64,000 bases of DNA. Source: Dastarcus helophoroides. Its lineage: Eukaryota; Arthropoda; Insecta; Coleoptera; Bothrideridae. Under the pieces are notes generated by a model that had not been told where the DNA came from, did no database searches, and worked only from the letters and a program-made list of their open reading frames with translations. Made by a program: the position numbers and the translations under genes. The stretch covers positions 21,191,629 to 21,255,628 of the forward strand of contig CM053327.1 in assembly GCA_028583605.1 (NCBI GenBank), written 5' to 3'. This document shows, one piece after another, positions 47,541 to 59,035 of the stretch. Within the stretch, counting starts at the first letter, position 1; every line of letters starts with the position of its first letter.

Positions 47541-48210
47541 TAAGCACGGCTTATTATTGGTTCTTTTTTTTTAATGCACGCTAATATTTTTTCAATCCTT
47601 GCCTAACGCGATCATTGTTAGGGGCTATATTTTCCGGAAAGTTTCCCTTTTTAATTAAAACAAGCCCTTCTATTAGGTTTAAAATTGTTTTTAATTTGCA
47701 GTCACCAGCTAAACTCTCATCAACAATTTCGGGCGCTTGGGACCTTAAAATATATGTTTTTTATTTTTGGAGTATTCGATAAAAGTCCTTTTAAGCATTT
47801 TCTTTTAGCACAGGTCAGTCCATTCGCATCATAAATAACATTTAACTAATGTAACAAGTTTTTTATTATATGCTTCAGCGTCAGGGTACGGGAAAATCGG
47901 GGTATTACTGTACATACGATTTTGAAAAGATAAAAACTTTCTAACAATAAGTCTACGCCAATCACCTTACAGATAAATATAAAACCAGTGACACACGAAT
48001 ATTTTTTGCCAGTCGGTAAATTTACCAATTGGCAAATAACCGAATAAAGTGGAATTCGTAATATTTTTACACAAAAGCGGTGACGGCAAGTTGACTGACC
48101 AGCTGCCTTAAAAATTAAAATAATGAAAGGAAAAACATAGTCGTTGATCGGTATTTCGATTTATAACAATATATAATATGAGTCCCATGACAGTGTGCCT
48201 TTGTACCTGA
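47541..48210. other. gene-free AT-rich stretch
   Basis: No exon or defined repeat supported. A short palindromic pair occurs at 48016-48036 ('ggtaaatttacc'). Confidence 0.4.
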
Positions 48211-48644
48211 ATAGTGACCACTCACCTACAGACAGCCTGTCAGGTTTGGCCTGGCAGTCCATAACTGCAGGCTATACCTCAAAAGACAACACACTATTCA
48301 GTTTACATTTGAGGTAAAATATTCAGGCGTTGCCTAAACAGTCTCGGCCTGACGACGGCCTGAAATTTCGACACACACTAGCAGTTCGATTCTGTAGTTC
48401 TATTATACTGGTTTGTCTTCATTGAATCACGGTACTTGTTACACATAAAATTTCAACAACAAAAAATAGCTAATAAACGTACGGCATAATAAAAGTTTAA
48501 ATTTGTTTAAAATCTGAACATACTACATATATGCATGATAAATAGCAAGTAGAACAGCCTTCTTTAGAATATGATTCAAAAGTTTTAACCAAATTCCCAA
48601 AAATATTGCACCAGTGTTTTTTTTTATGATCCTACCTTTCATTT

Positions 48645-48990
48645 TAGGTTTAATTTACTCGCAAAGGGTAACCCCATTATGCCTTCAAAGCACTGCGAGT
48701 AGGATGCGGAAAAATGATAGAAGATGGCGATGAACCGCATCCTTAAACAAGGATAGGTTGTAATTTTTGGGGGAAAATTCCTTTCGGTAACGAGTTCCAT
48801 AGCTTGGAAGTTCTACAGAAAAGGAGTCTTCGTAGACAAAAGTCCTAACCGTGTCAAGCTGGACCACACAGAAATTTGCTGTCTCCGATTGTCTTGTATG
48901 CCTCAACAATCTTGCCCTTGAGGGGATCAATCCTATTAGTTCCTGCGAGCATCTTTCATGATAGTACTAATGAAAAGGGATTTAAAATGA
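48645..48990 (-). pseudogene. LINE ORF2 3' end, family B copy 3
   Basis: Minus-strand fragment with the frame IPSRARLLRHTRQSETANFC and VQLDTVRTFVYEDSF, matching the copy at 39154-39555 residue for residue in many places. The 3' tail (gtaaccccattatgcc...cactgcgagtaggatgcgg) is also shared. It is shorter than the other two copies and frame-broken. Confidence 0.75.
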
Positions 48991-49160
48991 TGCATAACAA
49001 GTAGAGCAGTTCCACTTGTAATTTTAAAGTGGATGTTGCCTAGGGGTCAGGGGATGAACACGTGAGGTTAACTTGTATGAGCGTCAGAAATGCTCCTCCC
49101 AAGAAAATAAACCGACGTGTTTTGGCGAACTCTAAAACATTGAATGGTTCTCTATTATAA
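48985..49160 (+). repeat. partial copy of the fold-back arm at 11285-11505
   Basis: Shares 'gatgcataacaagtagag', 'aattttaaagtggatg/aattttagggtgaggg', 'aa(a/c)gacgtgttttggcgaa' and 'ctctaaaacatt' with the right arm of the 10796-11505 fold-back, in the same orientation. It lies inside the inverted-repeat element 48218-49462. Confidence 0.55.
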
Positions 49161-49597
49161 AGGGGTAAATTTTTATTAAATGACCCAGCATATTGATTAA
49201 TTATTCTTTAGTAAATTTGGTGTCTTTCCGTAATATTTACTATGAAATCGCAATAACTGACAGAAATTTTTAAACTTTGCTAAAAATCTCGCCTTCGATG
49301 AGAACTGAAGATATTTCAACATACACTTGCCGTTTTCGCGCAAATTGTGTGGCCCGCAGGTTGAAACTTGCAGGCAACCTGTAAGTGTATGTTGAAAATT
49401 GATCTGCAGTCCTGGGCTGTCAGGCCAAAACCAACAGGCCGCTCGTAGGTGAGTGATCACTTTAAAATAAGATATATTTGTTATCGATAAAATCGTAGCA
49501 GCTGCAGAGCTTTACTGCGCTAATAACTAACATGTATATCACATTATTAAGAAATTTTGTATGTTTCCAATTGATTCATAAATATTTAAGGCTTATA

Positions 49598-49809
49598 ATT
49601 AGACCCAGGGGTGGATTTAAGGGTACGCAATATATGCAACTGCACAGGGGTCCCCATCATCTAGAGGTCCCCATAAAGACCCCATGACCTTTTTTTGTCG
49701 TTTTAAGATATTGTAGGCACGACATGAAAGGTTTCACGTCATTTTTATGGGCCCCCACCAGTGTAATTCACAAAGCACCAAGCAAACTTAGTCCGCCCCT
49801 GATTACATC
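49598..49809. mobile_element. hAT MITE 1
   Basis: The element is 49606-49801 (196 bp). It starts CAGGGGTGGATT and ends, in reverse, CAGGGGCGGACT, a hAT-type terminus. Flanking octamers ATTAGACC and ATTACATC agree at 6 of 8 bases. It has an internal inverted pair built on 'gtcccca' and 'gggccccca'. No coding capacity. Confidence 0.75.
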
Positions 49810-50203
49810 AGATCCATAGATCACACCACACGCCGATTATTTCTGAAATGCCACAATATGTAGCATTTTGCTTAAATATTATTGTCATTTAATTGTAAGT
49901 TATCCATATCTAAATCTGAATACCGACCAAGTATACTTTTATTCTTTTTATTCTCTATTATTATTTTTAGTATTATGTGATCTAAATTAAAACTTAATCA
50001 TATTAATTACTTTACGGGAATATTTTAAATTGCAAAAAATTATTATCATATGTTTAAAATGTGTAACCTTTTTATTTGATTTGCGCTTTACTATGCATAT
50101 GTAGCCGGAGGCCCACGGCCCGAACCAACCCTCGAAATGATTTTATATAGCCGCATTAACAAGTTTAAGTCTTATTAAATTAAGTTGACGTGGTTCCCGA
50201 TAT

Positions 50204-50482
50204 TTGTTTTTTGTCGACACAAAGACATTTTTAGTACTAAATTCGGCCAGAGATTTGATAGATACGATTTTTCTCTTCTGCGCTATACAATACCACACGG
50301 CTGCTCTTGCAGGAAGTGAAGTACTTGGTAATGCAAATGAAGACGCGACACTAGTATCATACAGAATTGATTATGCAATGCTTCAAGTTATATTCTTCAT
50401 TAGTTACATTTGCATGCAAGTCTACGATTTTAATTACATAGCAGCTAACCAACTGCATTACCTAATTCTGCAAAGAAATTAA
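50204..50482 (+). CDS. unrecognised open frame, possible terminal exon
   Basis: A 92-codon frame with good local composition: GSEVLGNANEDATLVSYRID, a hydrophobic segment (MLQVIFFISYICMQVYDF) and the end NQLHYLILQRN. An acceptor-like site (ctgctcttgcag) is at about 50313, so a shorter exon could start there. In another frame that exon would read EVKYLVMQMKTRH then stop. I recognise no family. It lies about 7 kb downstream of the ACE gene on the same strand. It could be chance. Confidence 0.22.
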   Translation: MFFVDTKTFLVLNSARDLIDTIFLFCAIQYHTAALAGSEVLGNANEDATLVSYRIDYAMLQVIFFISYICMQVYDFNYIAANQLHYLILQRN

Positions 50483-51285
50483 TTAAAAACTTCTAATGGT
50501 GCTGTTGCATGTGCGAAAACTCAATTTTCCAATTATGTTTCCTAATGTGATACTCGCTAACCTAATTTTAAGTTAAACGAAATTAACCAAAAGAACATGT
50601 TGTTAAAGTTTTACCAATTTATTTTCGCCAATAATCTCTCTTTATACTCACTGTGCCCAAAAATTGTGGAATATTAACTGTAACTTTTGAAACATATGCC
50701 TTAGAGAAAAATGACCTTAATAAAAGTGAAACGGCTAATGACAGCCGAAACCATCGCAACCTCAACTTTTTTTGTTAGCAAAGTATACATATACTTTTTA
50801 ACATTTTGAAATACAACTTCTTTTGCGTAATACTATAAAATATTTTGCTTTTTCTGTTAGATATAAAAATATTAGTAAGTTTGATTTTCAAAATTTAAAA
50901 TTTGAAAAAAGGTTTTCAGATCTTTTGAAAGTAGAGTGATATTGTTAGGTGTTATTTCAAATGTTTATAAAACTCACTCAAACGCCATTGCGTTACATTG
51001 TAAAAGTATTGTCTTATCAATTCGAAATTGGCTTATATACGTTAAAGAAAAATAAATAATAAAGATTTTCCGGATTTATTAAATTCTTTTATTCAAGAAA
51101 ATCTACAAGTGCATATCTTTAAAGGTGGAAAATCAAAATTATCATCACCAGATATAGTAGACGTTCGGAAGTACCAAATTGTTATATTCAAATTACAAGT
51201 GACAATAAATTGTCGATTTATAAGCAAATAAAATGTAATAAATTTAACTGAAGAAAAAATATAGTAGAAATTCTTATGATTTCGG
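50483..51285. other. gene-free AT-rich stretch
   Basis: No exon or repeat boundary supported. Confidence 0.4.
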
Positions 51286-51289
51286 ATTG

Positions 51290-51560
51290 CGACGATAGAA
51301 GAAGATCACAAATAGACGTATGTTCGCTATTCATTTTATTCATTGGTAGAAAGGGAACAATTAAGTAGCCGGCCAGATCTCCGCTCTTGACACCACTTGA
51401 CTTTGTGATGGAGTCATATCAAAACCAAAGTGTATAAAAGCAGGCCAAATAGTATAGATCCTGTTGTTAGTGCTCGAGTTACTGAACATGTCACAGGAAG
51501 TTCAATAATGTTCTCAAATTTCCGCCAAATATTAATGCCCTTCTTACCAAATAATGAAGC
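51290..51560 (+). pseudogene. mariner-type transposase fragment
   Basis: Plus-strand frames read IGRKGTIK, a TAG where Trp is expected, then PARSPLLTPLDFVM. This is the widespread insect transposase motif IGR-G-I-WP-RSPDLTPLDFFLWG, containing the catalytic D in the SPDLTPLD region (here D to L). Further decayed sequence follows to a frame with NALLTK. Both ends are missing. Confidence 0.65.
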
Positions 51561-52092
51561 TTAGTTTGAACATTTGATGCACACTATTATTTCATCATTT
51601 ATGATAATATTAAGAAACAAAAAATATACAGCATGTATCCTAGACTCTCCGAAAAATGTATTTTCAAATCGTTGAATTTCGTTATAAGGTAATAATTCAT
51701 CAAATGTGTTTTTTAATATCGCCAAACGTAATACAAAGTGCTTGGACTCGTCCCTTATTTTCAAAGGAGGATGTATCCAATATTTCTTTTTTCTTTGTTT
51801 TTTTTTGTTCTTTATATAACCCGTGTAGATCTGTAGATATATTAAATAGCTGGGACTTCTTCCAAGCCCATTTCAGTACGGATTCATTCCGCAACCGCAG
51901 TTCACAACCGCTTGCTGCTGTTGAGCATGCGGCTGGCCGCAAAGTGGATACTGATTCAACCGCACGCCAGCAAAGCAGCCAGTCGCCTAATGTGTATGAG
52001 GCTTTCAAAACATGTTTCAAAAGTTACAATAAATATTCCATGGTTTTTGGCCACAATGTAATAATTTTATCTGCTCATATTTTTTTCATGTT

Positions 52093-53190
52093 ATCGTTCA
52101 TTTCTTCTTCTTCTTGTTCTTCTTTTTCTTCTTCTTCTTTTTAGAGATCTTGCGCTAATTCTGGTTATACCTCTGTTGTAGTTCCTGAGATGTTGACTAC
52201 CAACTGTCCTTCCATCTTTTCGGTGGTCTTCCGGGGAAGAAGGGTGCCTGTTGGGTTTCCTTTTAATGCGATGCGTAGTAATCGATCTTCTCTCATTCTG
52301 TTTACATGAGCGTACCATTATCTCCTTCATTGTCTACCCTATCGTACGATATCCTGTATACCGTACTTCTCTTTAATCTGTGTGTTTCTTACTCTGTTTC
52401 TTCTGGTCTTTCCCGCTATAGTTCCTAAAGTTTTCATCTCAGCTACTCTCAGCATACTCTTGATCTTGTTGGTTTCTTATCGTGCCTCTATTTTACATGT
52501 CATGATTGGTCTTGCACATGTATATACATATATATTTTGATCTTGCAGTCTGGGCGCATATATTGATTGTTCCAAATGGTCTCTCGTAGGCAGCCTGATA
52601 TTGCGGCTGCTTTGTTGATTTAGCTTTTGAAGTCGTACAGGGTCATGTCCACTTAAGAGATTAACACCGAGGTATTTAAATTGTGTAACTTGCTCTATGG
52701 GATGATTTTCAATGACGAGTTTACATCTGATGGGGTCTTTTGTAATGGTCATACTTTTAATCTTATCTGCAGATATTTCCATATTAAGTCGTTTGTTTAT
52801 CGATAGAATTTAAAGATCTGTCTCTGTAGGTTATCTTCTGTTTCTGCGACAATTGCTGCATCATCTGCACAGCATATCATGTTAATTCTATTTTTATTCA
52901 TTCTGTATCCCAGTTTTAATGAGGTTATTTCTTCAATTATTTGATCCATTAAACAAAAACGGACTGAGACTATCTCCTTATCTTATTCCTCCTAGGATCG
53001 GAATGGTTTCTTATCTTCGTTGTGTTGTGAATATTGAGGTTGCGAATGACTCTGACGATATTGGCTGGTGTCTCTTTTTCTTTTAATATTTCCATGATGT
53101 CTTTCAAGCGTACTTTGATAAATGCCTTGGTTATGTCTAAGGCGCTATATTCTGATCTTGGCAATGCTCCGTTATTTATAGACATTTGTT
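52093..53190 (-). pseudogene. non-LTR retrotransposon reverse transcriptase, 3' half, decayed
   Basis: From 53185 the minus strand reads ALDITKAFIKVRLKDIMEIL, then KEKETPANIVRVIRNLNIHN, MDQIIEEITSLKLGYRMNKN, and INMICCADDAAIVAETEDNL, which holds the (F/Y)ADD-type catalytic motif of the RT palm as CADD. It continues MEISADKIKSMTITKDPIRC, IEQVTQFKYLGVNLLS, and a decayed tail that ends in a run of GAA triplets (52100-52145), probably the element's 3' simple-repeat tail. Several frame breaks occur. The endonuclease and 5' RT are missing. Confidence 0.78.
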
Positions 53191-53199
53191 GCTAATATA

Positions 53200-54110
53200 T
53201 GCCTCTATTGCTAATATAATTAAATTTGCAAAGACATGATTTAAAACCTACAATAGGTTTTTTAATAGGAGGTATTGGCAAAGGATAAATCTATTATGCT
53301 ATATGGACACTGCAAGTAAAAGATGAAAATGTATGTAGAACAATAAAATAATTAAACCAATAATTTAATTGTCAAGATACTTTATACTCCCGTAAAACAA
53401 CCGTGATGCTATCTGGTTACAAGAAAGTATATCTAGAGAAACCAACAATTCGACTTTATCTGTCGTAAATTCGCCATAATAAAAACATATGGTGCCAAAA
53501 TGTTCGCGAGTAAGTTGATTAGCATGCAAAAGAAGTGAAACGATGACTGGTAAATTTTTCTTTACGAAATAAGAAATTGGTCTGAACGTTCCATTAGTAC
53601 TCGAAGCGTAAAAATTGGGGCAATGTGTTTTTAAGAAACTGATGAATATTATTCGTTATTATGTTATGTTGTACGACTCAAAGAAACGTTTTATGCAACG
53701 TAATAAAAATATGTCTTCGTAAAATAACGATTAACACAATCATTATTTCATACAAATATATTAGATACAAAAACAAAAGTATGAATACATAATAGTGTGC
53801 ATAATATGCAAACAAATCTTGCCAATCAGTATATTACTATGACTTTATGACACATGAAAAGCTAAATTGAATCCATTACACCGCACTCTAATCTGCAATT
53901 GTATGTTTTAATACCCTGGCTTATATTTATAGCCGTGCGCGTGCGTTACAATTTTGAATATTGATGGACAAAGGCTATTGCTGAATTATTTTCAAAAAAG
54001 AATGCATAAACATACTTTTTATTTTTTTTTTAGTCTCTAAATCCATTTCTTAAAATACTATAGTCAAATCTTGTGTGCAGAATAATTGCTAATGGTCCCT
54101 CTATAACTAA
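53200..54110. other. gene-free AT-rich stretch
   Basis: No exon or defined repeat supported. Confidence 0.4.
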
Positions 54111-54189
54111 CCACAGGGTAATATGATAAAACTAAAGCTGCACAACCCGAGAATTATTTTCATAACTACAAATAAATTTTCGACTTTTT

Positions 54190-54715
54190 TGCCATTTTAA
54201 TCCTAGATTGAAAATTTTACTTTGAATTCCAAACTTCCAGACAACAAAAAATTCTTCAACCTCAAGATACAAGTCTACTTTTCTCAAAATTATTATAATT
54301 ATAGCTCCTTTTGCAGCGCTTTCCACCGTTATGAGAAACGGCAAGTACAAGCAGCTACTACTAGGGATTGTGGGGCACTGTCCTAAAAATTATACTTATA
54401 TAAGCATACCTTATGCCACATGCGTTTCACAAAACGTCTTTTTCTTTCCATATGACCAGCTATAGTAATTGTAAACAAGCAATAAACATGTTGTCTAATG
54501 AATTTGTTGCAACAATTTAAATGCAGATTTGTCGGCAAACAGTCAGTAAGCAATTTGGACCTTTCCGGTACATTTAATTCAAATTTGTATATTCACAGCA
54601 TATTGTATAGTTTCTAACAGCACTTCAGCCATCTCAAATTATTAAATACCAGTAGTGATGACTGTGCTTGAGTGATGACAGTTTTAAATATCAAATGATA
54701 ATGAAAAATATTTAA
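54190..54715 (+). repeat. dispersed repeat, family C copy 2
   Basis: Longer copy of the repeat at 41690-42075, with insertions near 54300-54390 and 54495-54550. Same orientation; class unknown. Confidence 0.6.
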
Positions 54716-54910
54716 AATGTCAGGTTTGGAACGTTTGTTATAATTTCGCCATCGTTGATATATAGAGTACATGAACAAAGAGCACAAAACAAAAACTATG
54801 AAATGAAAAGTAGTTAAATATTTTTTGTAAAACTGTTATTAAAAGTGACATTTTTAGTTCATTGATAAGTGAACTAAAAATTGACTTTTATAATGACACG
54901 TGACAAAAAC

Positions 54911-54958
54911 ACTTTTAACACTAGTGCGAAAAAGTTTTTTCGCACTAGTGTTAAAAGT
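54911..54958. repeat. perfect 23-bp hairpin
   Basis: ACTTTTAACACTAGTGCGAAAAA (54911-54933) and its exact inverted copy (54936-54958) are separated by two bases. A second hairpin just upstream has arms TTTTTAGTTCA (54851-54861) and TGAACTAAAAA (54870-54880). The word 'acttttaacac' recurs in the inverted pair at 56068-56148. Confidence 0.8.
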
Positions 54959-55171
54959 AAATATAGCAGTGTTTCCCAAACTTTTTTTGCCCTAACCCGG
55001 TTGTTTTTAATATTTTCCCTTCGCCACCCACTAAAAGATGTTTTAATTATATCCTAATGCTGGAAAGAACTAATCATTTGTGAGTATGAAGACAATTCTG
55101 CAGCCTGGTATTTTATTTTTGTGGTCCGCTGCCGGGTTGTGACCCACTGTTTAGGAAACACTGATATATAG
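54959..55171. mobile_element. hAT MITE 2
   Basis: The element is 54967-55163 (197 bp). It starts CAGTGTTTCCCAAACTTTT and ends, in reverse, CAGTGTTTCCTAAACAGTG, a classic hAT terminus. Flanking octamers AAATATAG and ATATATAG agree at 7 of 8 bases. No coding capacity. Confidence 0.85.
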
Positions 55172-56067
55172 CAATATGCAATATAAAATAGAAAGCTGTA
55201 CTGGTAAAATTAAAAAGATATTTTTTTTGGTTGAACGGACTGGTCCAACAATATTGTGTTTCCAAACATTAAAACATTCAAAATAGTTATAAATTATTTA
55301 TTTATAATATTAATATTACTATTACAATCTGAACGGTTACTTATTTTAGTTTTCCTGAGAAGTAATTGCAGAGGTATTTATGCAAAGTAATCCGTGCAAA
55401 AACCAGGACGGATGTTGCTTTTAGTCTTCATAATATAAAACAAAGATTTTTCAATATCATCCAGTGTTAATTTACAAAATTCTTGAGAGCGACAGACTCC
55501 AAATAATCCAAAAACTGACGCAAATTTTTACTGCATATTTGGTGTCTGGAGCTTCATTCAAAAAAATCTTGTACGCTGCTTTTAATACTTGCTTATATTC
55601 TAGTTTGATTTAAAAACTAGCTTTTATCATAGAGAGATTCCATAACTTAGAATTTCCTTCGGCGTAAACCAAAAATATATTTTTAGTGAAGTTATCCGCT
55701 AGATTCTTTATTTCATACCATCATATTTTTGTCCCGATTTCTGGAGCAATAAATCTCAGTTGATGTATTTGCTGTTTCTTCAACATCAGATGGAATAATA
55801 AAATTGCTTTAATTTCCAATCTTTTCTTTGAAATTCATGTTCATTAGCCATAAAATCTACAATATTTTAGGACAGGTTCAATTGTGGTTACTAATTAACA
55901 TTAAACAACTTACAATTGTTTTACTTAGTTACACTCTATCCAATACCTGACTTGATTGTCAGATGTAAATGTCAAATATGTAATTCAACACGCAAACAAT
56001 AAATCTAAAATTCAACCCTAGGGACAGCATTTTCTTTTTTAATTTAACAGTTTTACAAAAAATATTG

Positions 56068-56148
56068 TATGATACACTTGTTAAAAGTGATTTTATTTTG
56101 TTCGTGGGGTTGCTCCACTCGTCTGTCACTTTTAACACTTGTATCATA
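56068..56148. repeat. inverted repeat, 23-bp arms
   Basis: TATGATACACTTGTTAAAAGTGA (56068-56090) and TCACTTTTAACACTTGTATCATA (56126-56148) are inverted with two mismatches around a 35-base loop that is richer in G+C. It adjoins the right end of the 54817-56066 element. Confidence 0.75.
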
Positions 56149-56149
56149 A

Positions 56150-58765
56150 ATAACTATTTTGTTAAATAGATTTTTCTGGAACACGAAACCGAAATACGTT
56201 TAACACTTTTACACTATTTAAGAAAAACCTAACTTACAACATATGGTAAAAGGGAGTTAATCCTAAGCCACAATTTTCAGTTTAATGGTCTAGCGGGTTA
56301 TTATGGAAAACATAAATAAGACAGATAAGTCAAATTTTTACTTGAGAATCGAAAACAAAATTGAGCAAATTCAAAGCGTACTAGAACGTCCTATTATGAA
56401 AAAGTCTGTAATGCTAAAACAAGTACCTTAATTGATCTGTCCGCTATAAAAACATGGCTTGAAGTGATCGATGCAGAATGTGCACAAGCGTGATTTGTCT
56501 AAGAACGGATATTTGAGAATCTAGCTAAGAATTATCTGTATTTTGATTTCCTTTTAGCTGTCAATGTTTTTCTAAATAGAAAAAATTATGCAATACCCGT
56601 TTGGTAATTATAAAACAATAAATATTAGTTTTAAATAAAGAATTAGGAAAACATGGTAACTGAATTTATCGAGATGCCATTTTTCTTATTGCAATGTATA
56701 TTAATAAAATTTGGTAAGCAGTTCCTCAGTTTCGATAAGTTTTGTATTATTTTAATATGAGAACTCCATCGGTACTTTACCAATCTTCAATTTATATTCT
56801 ATTATACTTTTAAATCGGCAAATTGATTCAAGTATGTCATTTCCTGCTCTTCTAAGACATTTGAACTCTTTCTAGTCACGCAAGGGCCTTTGATTGTTTT
56901 TATTGTTTTATTCAATTAAATAGAGAAAAGGAGATGCGTAGAACGATCTTTAAGTGTACAGTATTTTAATGAGATACAATTTAATGTAAGAGAATCTCTT
57001 CTACTCATTTAACTAGGAATTACAAACACCTTCGAAAATGTACCAGATAAAATCAGCGAAATGTAGAATGGAAATTCTAAAAAATAAATAAACATTAAAG
57101 CTTACAAAAATAAAAAGTGTGACACAAACTGAACAGATTTTTACAAAAATCCACTTTCCTCTAATTTTTAATTTTGTCACAAATTAAATTTTATTGTAGT
57201 ATTGCGGTGTTCTTGGAAGATTTTGAAACAGACTTAACTTGAGAATCGGGTCTCCCAAAGGATGCTGTTCAAATTCTGGGATCGAGATTACGTGCAAAAT
57301 AGTTATTAGCTCTCTTGGTAATGATCTTGTATCTTATTTTCTCAAGAAGGTTCATTGGTTTGTTGCAATGATATTCCTGTTTTTATCAAAATATGGATAC
57401 AGATTGCAGAATTTTGAAATAAATTCATCATGAACACTTATCATTCTTTGAAAGGTAGTTCAAAAATAATTCTTTTATATAACTCAATATGATTTTGAAC
57501 CTATCACTTACATTGGCCAGTTAAAGAAATCTTGAAATTATTACTCAACAAAATTTGATGTCAATACCACCACTTGACATTGCTATAAAGAAAGGAAACA
57601 TTTCAAAACTATATAAGTCATATTATATATCATATTATTATTATATTAGGTCAGCAGTCAGAATATGCAAAGTACCTTAATTTCTTAGTGAAATAGCGGA
57701 GGATGTCTTCCACTTTACCAAGAAAGATAGTGAAGTTCTTAGAAAAAAATTAAATGTTAAATCAAGAATATAATCTGAAATAATCTCCAAAAATGTAATA
57801 AACATAATGTTTCCGACCAATAAGAGTCTACAATGAAGAATTACAAAATAATCCAATTGACTCAAAATTGTACTACCTTCACTTCATTCCATATTCATCT
57901 TGATATAGTGATAGAAAGAAATTATTTTAACTGTTTTACTTCACTATACAGGTACAGTTATTTCAGCAGGGTATGAAAAACATGATTACACGATACCAAG
58001 GTTGACGGAATGTGATTATAATGGCTAAATACCTCTGGTCACAAAAACATGATATTCCAAATACAATCTATTTAGAAAATGATCCGTAAAAAGCGCTTGT
58101 CTGGAAAAATGAAAAGGATATACGGGATGAGCCTAATATAAGTAATTGAATAATTGATTTTTTTTTCCAAAACCAATATAATTTTTTTTGTGATTTACAT
58201 AAAAACCTGTTGTGCTAGGAAAAAAATGTGGATACCATCGGATTCAGAGCATATTAAATAGGTACAAGCAGTTATTAAAATTAAAATCATAATCCAAAAG
58301 TGTTGATATATTAACCTGTGAGCCCAAATATAAGTTTCAAATTTCAATATCATAATAAATTTCAATCCGATCGGCAAGAAGGTATGCAGTTATTAAGATT
58401 CTAGAAAATGGTAGGCTGTAAAATGTAATCCTAGTCTAAACACGGGTTTCAAATTTCAATGCGATTATTAAAGGGATTATGGAGTTACTAATTAAATTAT
58501 TTTTTATTTATCGTCCTGAATCTACTATTGCTGTCGGTGAAACTGGAGGACATCCTGATTATTGGGCCATTAAAAATATAGATAGGGAATTTCTTGTTCA
58601 ATGCAGAACATTAATGACAATAATTAATAAGTATCCATATTAATAAATAATAGGATACTTATTGTACACCACGAAAAACACAGATGCAAAACAGAAAAGC
58701 ATGCCTACACTATGCCAACCATACCAAAAGCGAAAAATCTTACAATATAATCAAAATAAGATAGA
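56150..58765. other. gene-free AT-rich stretch
   Basis: Several plus-strand frames between about 57500 and 58110 show scattered protein-like runs broken by many stops, possibly a very old transposon gene, but no motif can be named. Nothing else supported. Confidence 0.4.
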
Positions 58766-58769
58766 GTTT

Positions 58770-59035
58770 TGCCGCAGACACTGAGATACCGTACTCCTCC
58801 GTCTTAAATTTGTTTTTATTTCATAGTCTCTGAAAATGATTTTTGTCTTTCGTATGACTGATATACTGAGTTGCCGTGCTGTCCTGAACTGACTGTATCT
58901 TCTTTTTTCTGCACTTCCACTTTGAAGAGGTTTCGTCTTTGGTGTGATTGGGATATTGAGTAACCACAATCTTCTGCATTGAATTTTTCTTTCCTCTTGT
59001 TCTTGAAGAACCCCCTGTGTTCACAAGGTAATATC
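58770..59035 (-). repeat. Penelope-like tandem repeat, minus orientation, three units
   Basis: On the minus strand three diverged units follow each other at about 84-90 base steps, each with the core '(C/G)GGTAACTCAgTAT'-like word (near 58961, 58873 and 58789). The first is followed by 'caaagacgaaacctcttc'. The upstream edge reads 'gggttcttcaagaacaag', like the 'ggcttcttcaggaacaaa' of the plus-strand copy at 60330-60690. The overlapping open frames (60-118 codons) arise from the repeat; I do not call them a gene. Confidence 0.55.

Larger units (their letters stand above)
48218..49462. mobile_element. inverted-repeat-bounded element with a LINE fragment inside
   Basis: The left end (48218-48285) reads 'agtgaccactcacctac', 'cctgtcaggtttggcctgg', 'cagtcc...ctgcag'. 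The right end (49395-49462), reversed, reads 'agtgatcactcacctac', 'cctgttggttttggcctga', 'cagtcctgggctg'-like blocks. Inner palindromes lie next to both ends, for example 'caacatacacttgc...gtaagtgtatgttg' at 49319-49397. Between them lie LINE family B copy 3 and a partial copy of the fold-back at 10796. No transposase and no clear target duplication. Confidence 0.65.
54817..56066. mobile_element. 1.25-kb element bounded by perfect 22-bp inverted repeats
   Basis: AATATTTTTTGTAAAACTGTTA (54817-54838) is matched exactly, inverted, at 56045-56066. Just inside the left end are two hairpins (54841-54888 and 54911-54958). A hAT MITE (54967-55163) is inserted inside. No transposase motif was found in the remaining 880 bases, so it is probably non-autonomous. 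A target duplication was not clear. Confidence 0.65.

Noticed and set aside
51656..52144. 162-codon plus-strand frame ending in a Ser/Phe-rich run
   Set aside because: It ends in a TTC microsatellite that is the tail of the adjacent LINE, and the peptide has no domain features.
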